From the NCBI GenBank assembly GCA_965232985.1, contig CBDDRC010000018.1, positions 1 to 7,236 of the forward strand: 7,236 nt of DNA, read 5' to 3'. Shown here piece by piece: positions 6,601-7,236 of the stretch; the first letter of the stretch is position 1; each line of letters starts with the position of its first letter. The notes under the pieces are model-generated. The model saw only the letters and a program-made list of their open reading frames with translations, was not told the DNA's origin and ran no database searches. The position numbers and the translations under genes were made by a program. Origin of the DNA: JADFDG01 sp965232985. GTDB taxonomy: Bacteria; Pseudomonadota; Gammaproteobacteria; Pseudomonadales; JADFDG01.

Positions 6601-7236
6601 TCACTCGATCTTGCCATGGCACTGTTTGTATTTTTTGCCGGAACCGCAGGGGCACGGATCGTTGCGGCCTATTTTCGTGAACTCACGCTGGACCGGCTGC
6701 GGTTTTTCTTCCGCCACGACCTTCGGAATGTTGTCCGGATCATCATGGTGGAATTGCATTTGCTGCTTAGCGGCTTCCTCACGGCGCTGCCGTTCAAGCG
6801 CCTCGGCCTCATCCTTGCGCTGCAACTCGATGGTTGAGAGGATGCGCACCAACTCGTGCTTGACCTGGTTGAGCATCTGCTCGAACAACTCGAAAGCCTC
6901 GCGCTTGTACTCCTGCTTCGGGTTCTTCTGCGCGTAGCCGCGCAGGTGAATGCCCTGACGCAGGTAATCCATGGCGCCCAGGTGCTCTTTCCAGGCTTTG
7001 TCCAGCACCTGCAGCATCAATTGCTTTTCGATCTGCCGCATCGCTTCGCTGCCAACCGTAGCCTCCTTGAGGCGGTATGCGGCGACCAGCTGTGCCAGCA
7101 ACCGCTGGCGCAACACAGCGTCATCGAAATGGCTTTCAGCATCGATCCAGGCTTGCACCGGCACCGCGAGATGCAGCTCGACCTCCAGCGCCTTTTCGAG
7201 GCCCGGGACATCCCACATTTCCTCCATGCTCTGCGG
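6601..7236 (-). CDS. secA: SecA C-terminal part, preprotein translocase ATPase, 5' end beyond the window
   Basis: SecA is the ATP-driven motor that feeds unfolded preproteins through SecYEG. The window holds the last 211 codons of a protein usually about 900 aa long. The reading frame continues to the window edge (PQSMEEMW), so the ATG at 7227 is internal. Visible parts are the end of the helical wing and scaffold region, with the near-invariant WKEHLGAMDYLRQGIHLRGYA stretch (about residues 80-100) followed by QKNPKQEYKREAF. A charged, Gln-rich linker then leads to the C-terminal zinc site C195-x-C197-x-S199 ... C206-H207 (CPCGSG ... QCHG). This site binds SecB and phospholipid in proteobacteria, so SecB-dependent export is expected. 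It is followed closely by argJ on the same strand. Confidence 0.97.
   Translation of the reverse strand, partial: PQSMEEMWDVPGLEKALEVELHLAVPVQAWIDAESHFDDAVLRQRLLAQLVAAYRLKEATVGSEAMRQIEKQLMLQVLDKAWKEHLGAMDYLRQGIHLRGYAQKNPKQEYKREAFELFEQMLNQVKHELVRILSTIELQRKDEAEALERQRREEAAKQQMQFHHDDPDNIPKVVAEEKPQPVQREFTKIGRNDPCPCGSGKKYKQCHGKIE

Noticed and set aside
1..7236. Mobile element, CRISPR array, tRNA or defence island
   Set aside because: No repeats, transposase or integrase motifs, cloverleaf or repeat-spacer pattern were seen. The window is filled by conserved chromosomal genes.

Overview
The window (7,236 bp, GC-rich) looks like ordinary chromosome from a betaproteobacterium or a close relative. Three observations support this. 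The order pilB-pilC-pilD-coaE-yacG is typical of Betaproteobacteria, and similar in gammaproteobacteria. It is followed by a convergent mutT-argJ-secA block. The residues of PilB, CoaE, ArgJ and SecA read like proteobacterial family members. A bifunctional-type ArgJ points away from enteric bacteria. I cannot assign a genus from sequence alone.

Left block, + strand, positions 1-4321: the 3' part of pilB (pilus extension ATPase), then complete pilC (inner-membrane platform), pilD (prepilin peptidase/N-methyltransferase), coaE (dephospho-CoA kinase) and yacG (small zinc protein, gyrase inhibitor family). Gaps are 3, 10 and 10 nt, followed by an 8-nt overlap, so this is almost certainly one transcript. 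The first three genes build type IV pili or a related secretion system. The last two are housekeeping genes carried on the same message.

Right block, - strand, positions 7236-4352: the 3' part of secA, then complete argJ (arginine biosynthesis) and a two-domain Nudix (MutT) plus ThiE-like protein. Gaps are 8 and 21 nt, again operon-like. The two blocks converge on a 30-nt junction at 4322-4351. Beside it, inside the 3' end of the Nudix gene, is a perfect 9-bp hairpin that lacks a U-tract.

There is no mobile element, CRISPR array, RNA gene or defence island, and essentially every base is coding. I found no undescribed system. The points most worth a second look are the absence of zapD between coaE and yacG, the ThiE-like half of the Nudix protein (which lacks several thiamine-phosphate-synthase active-site residues), and the hairpin at the convergent junction.
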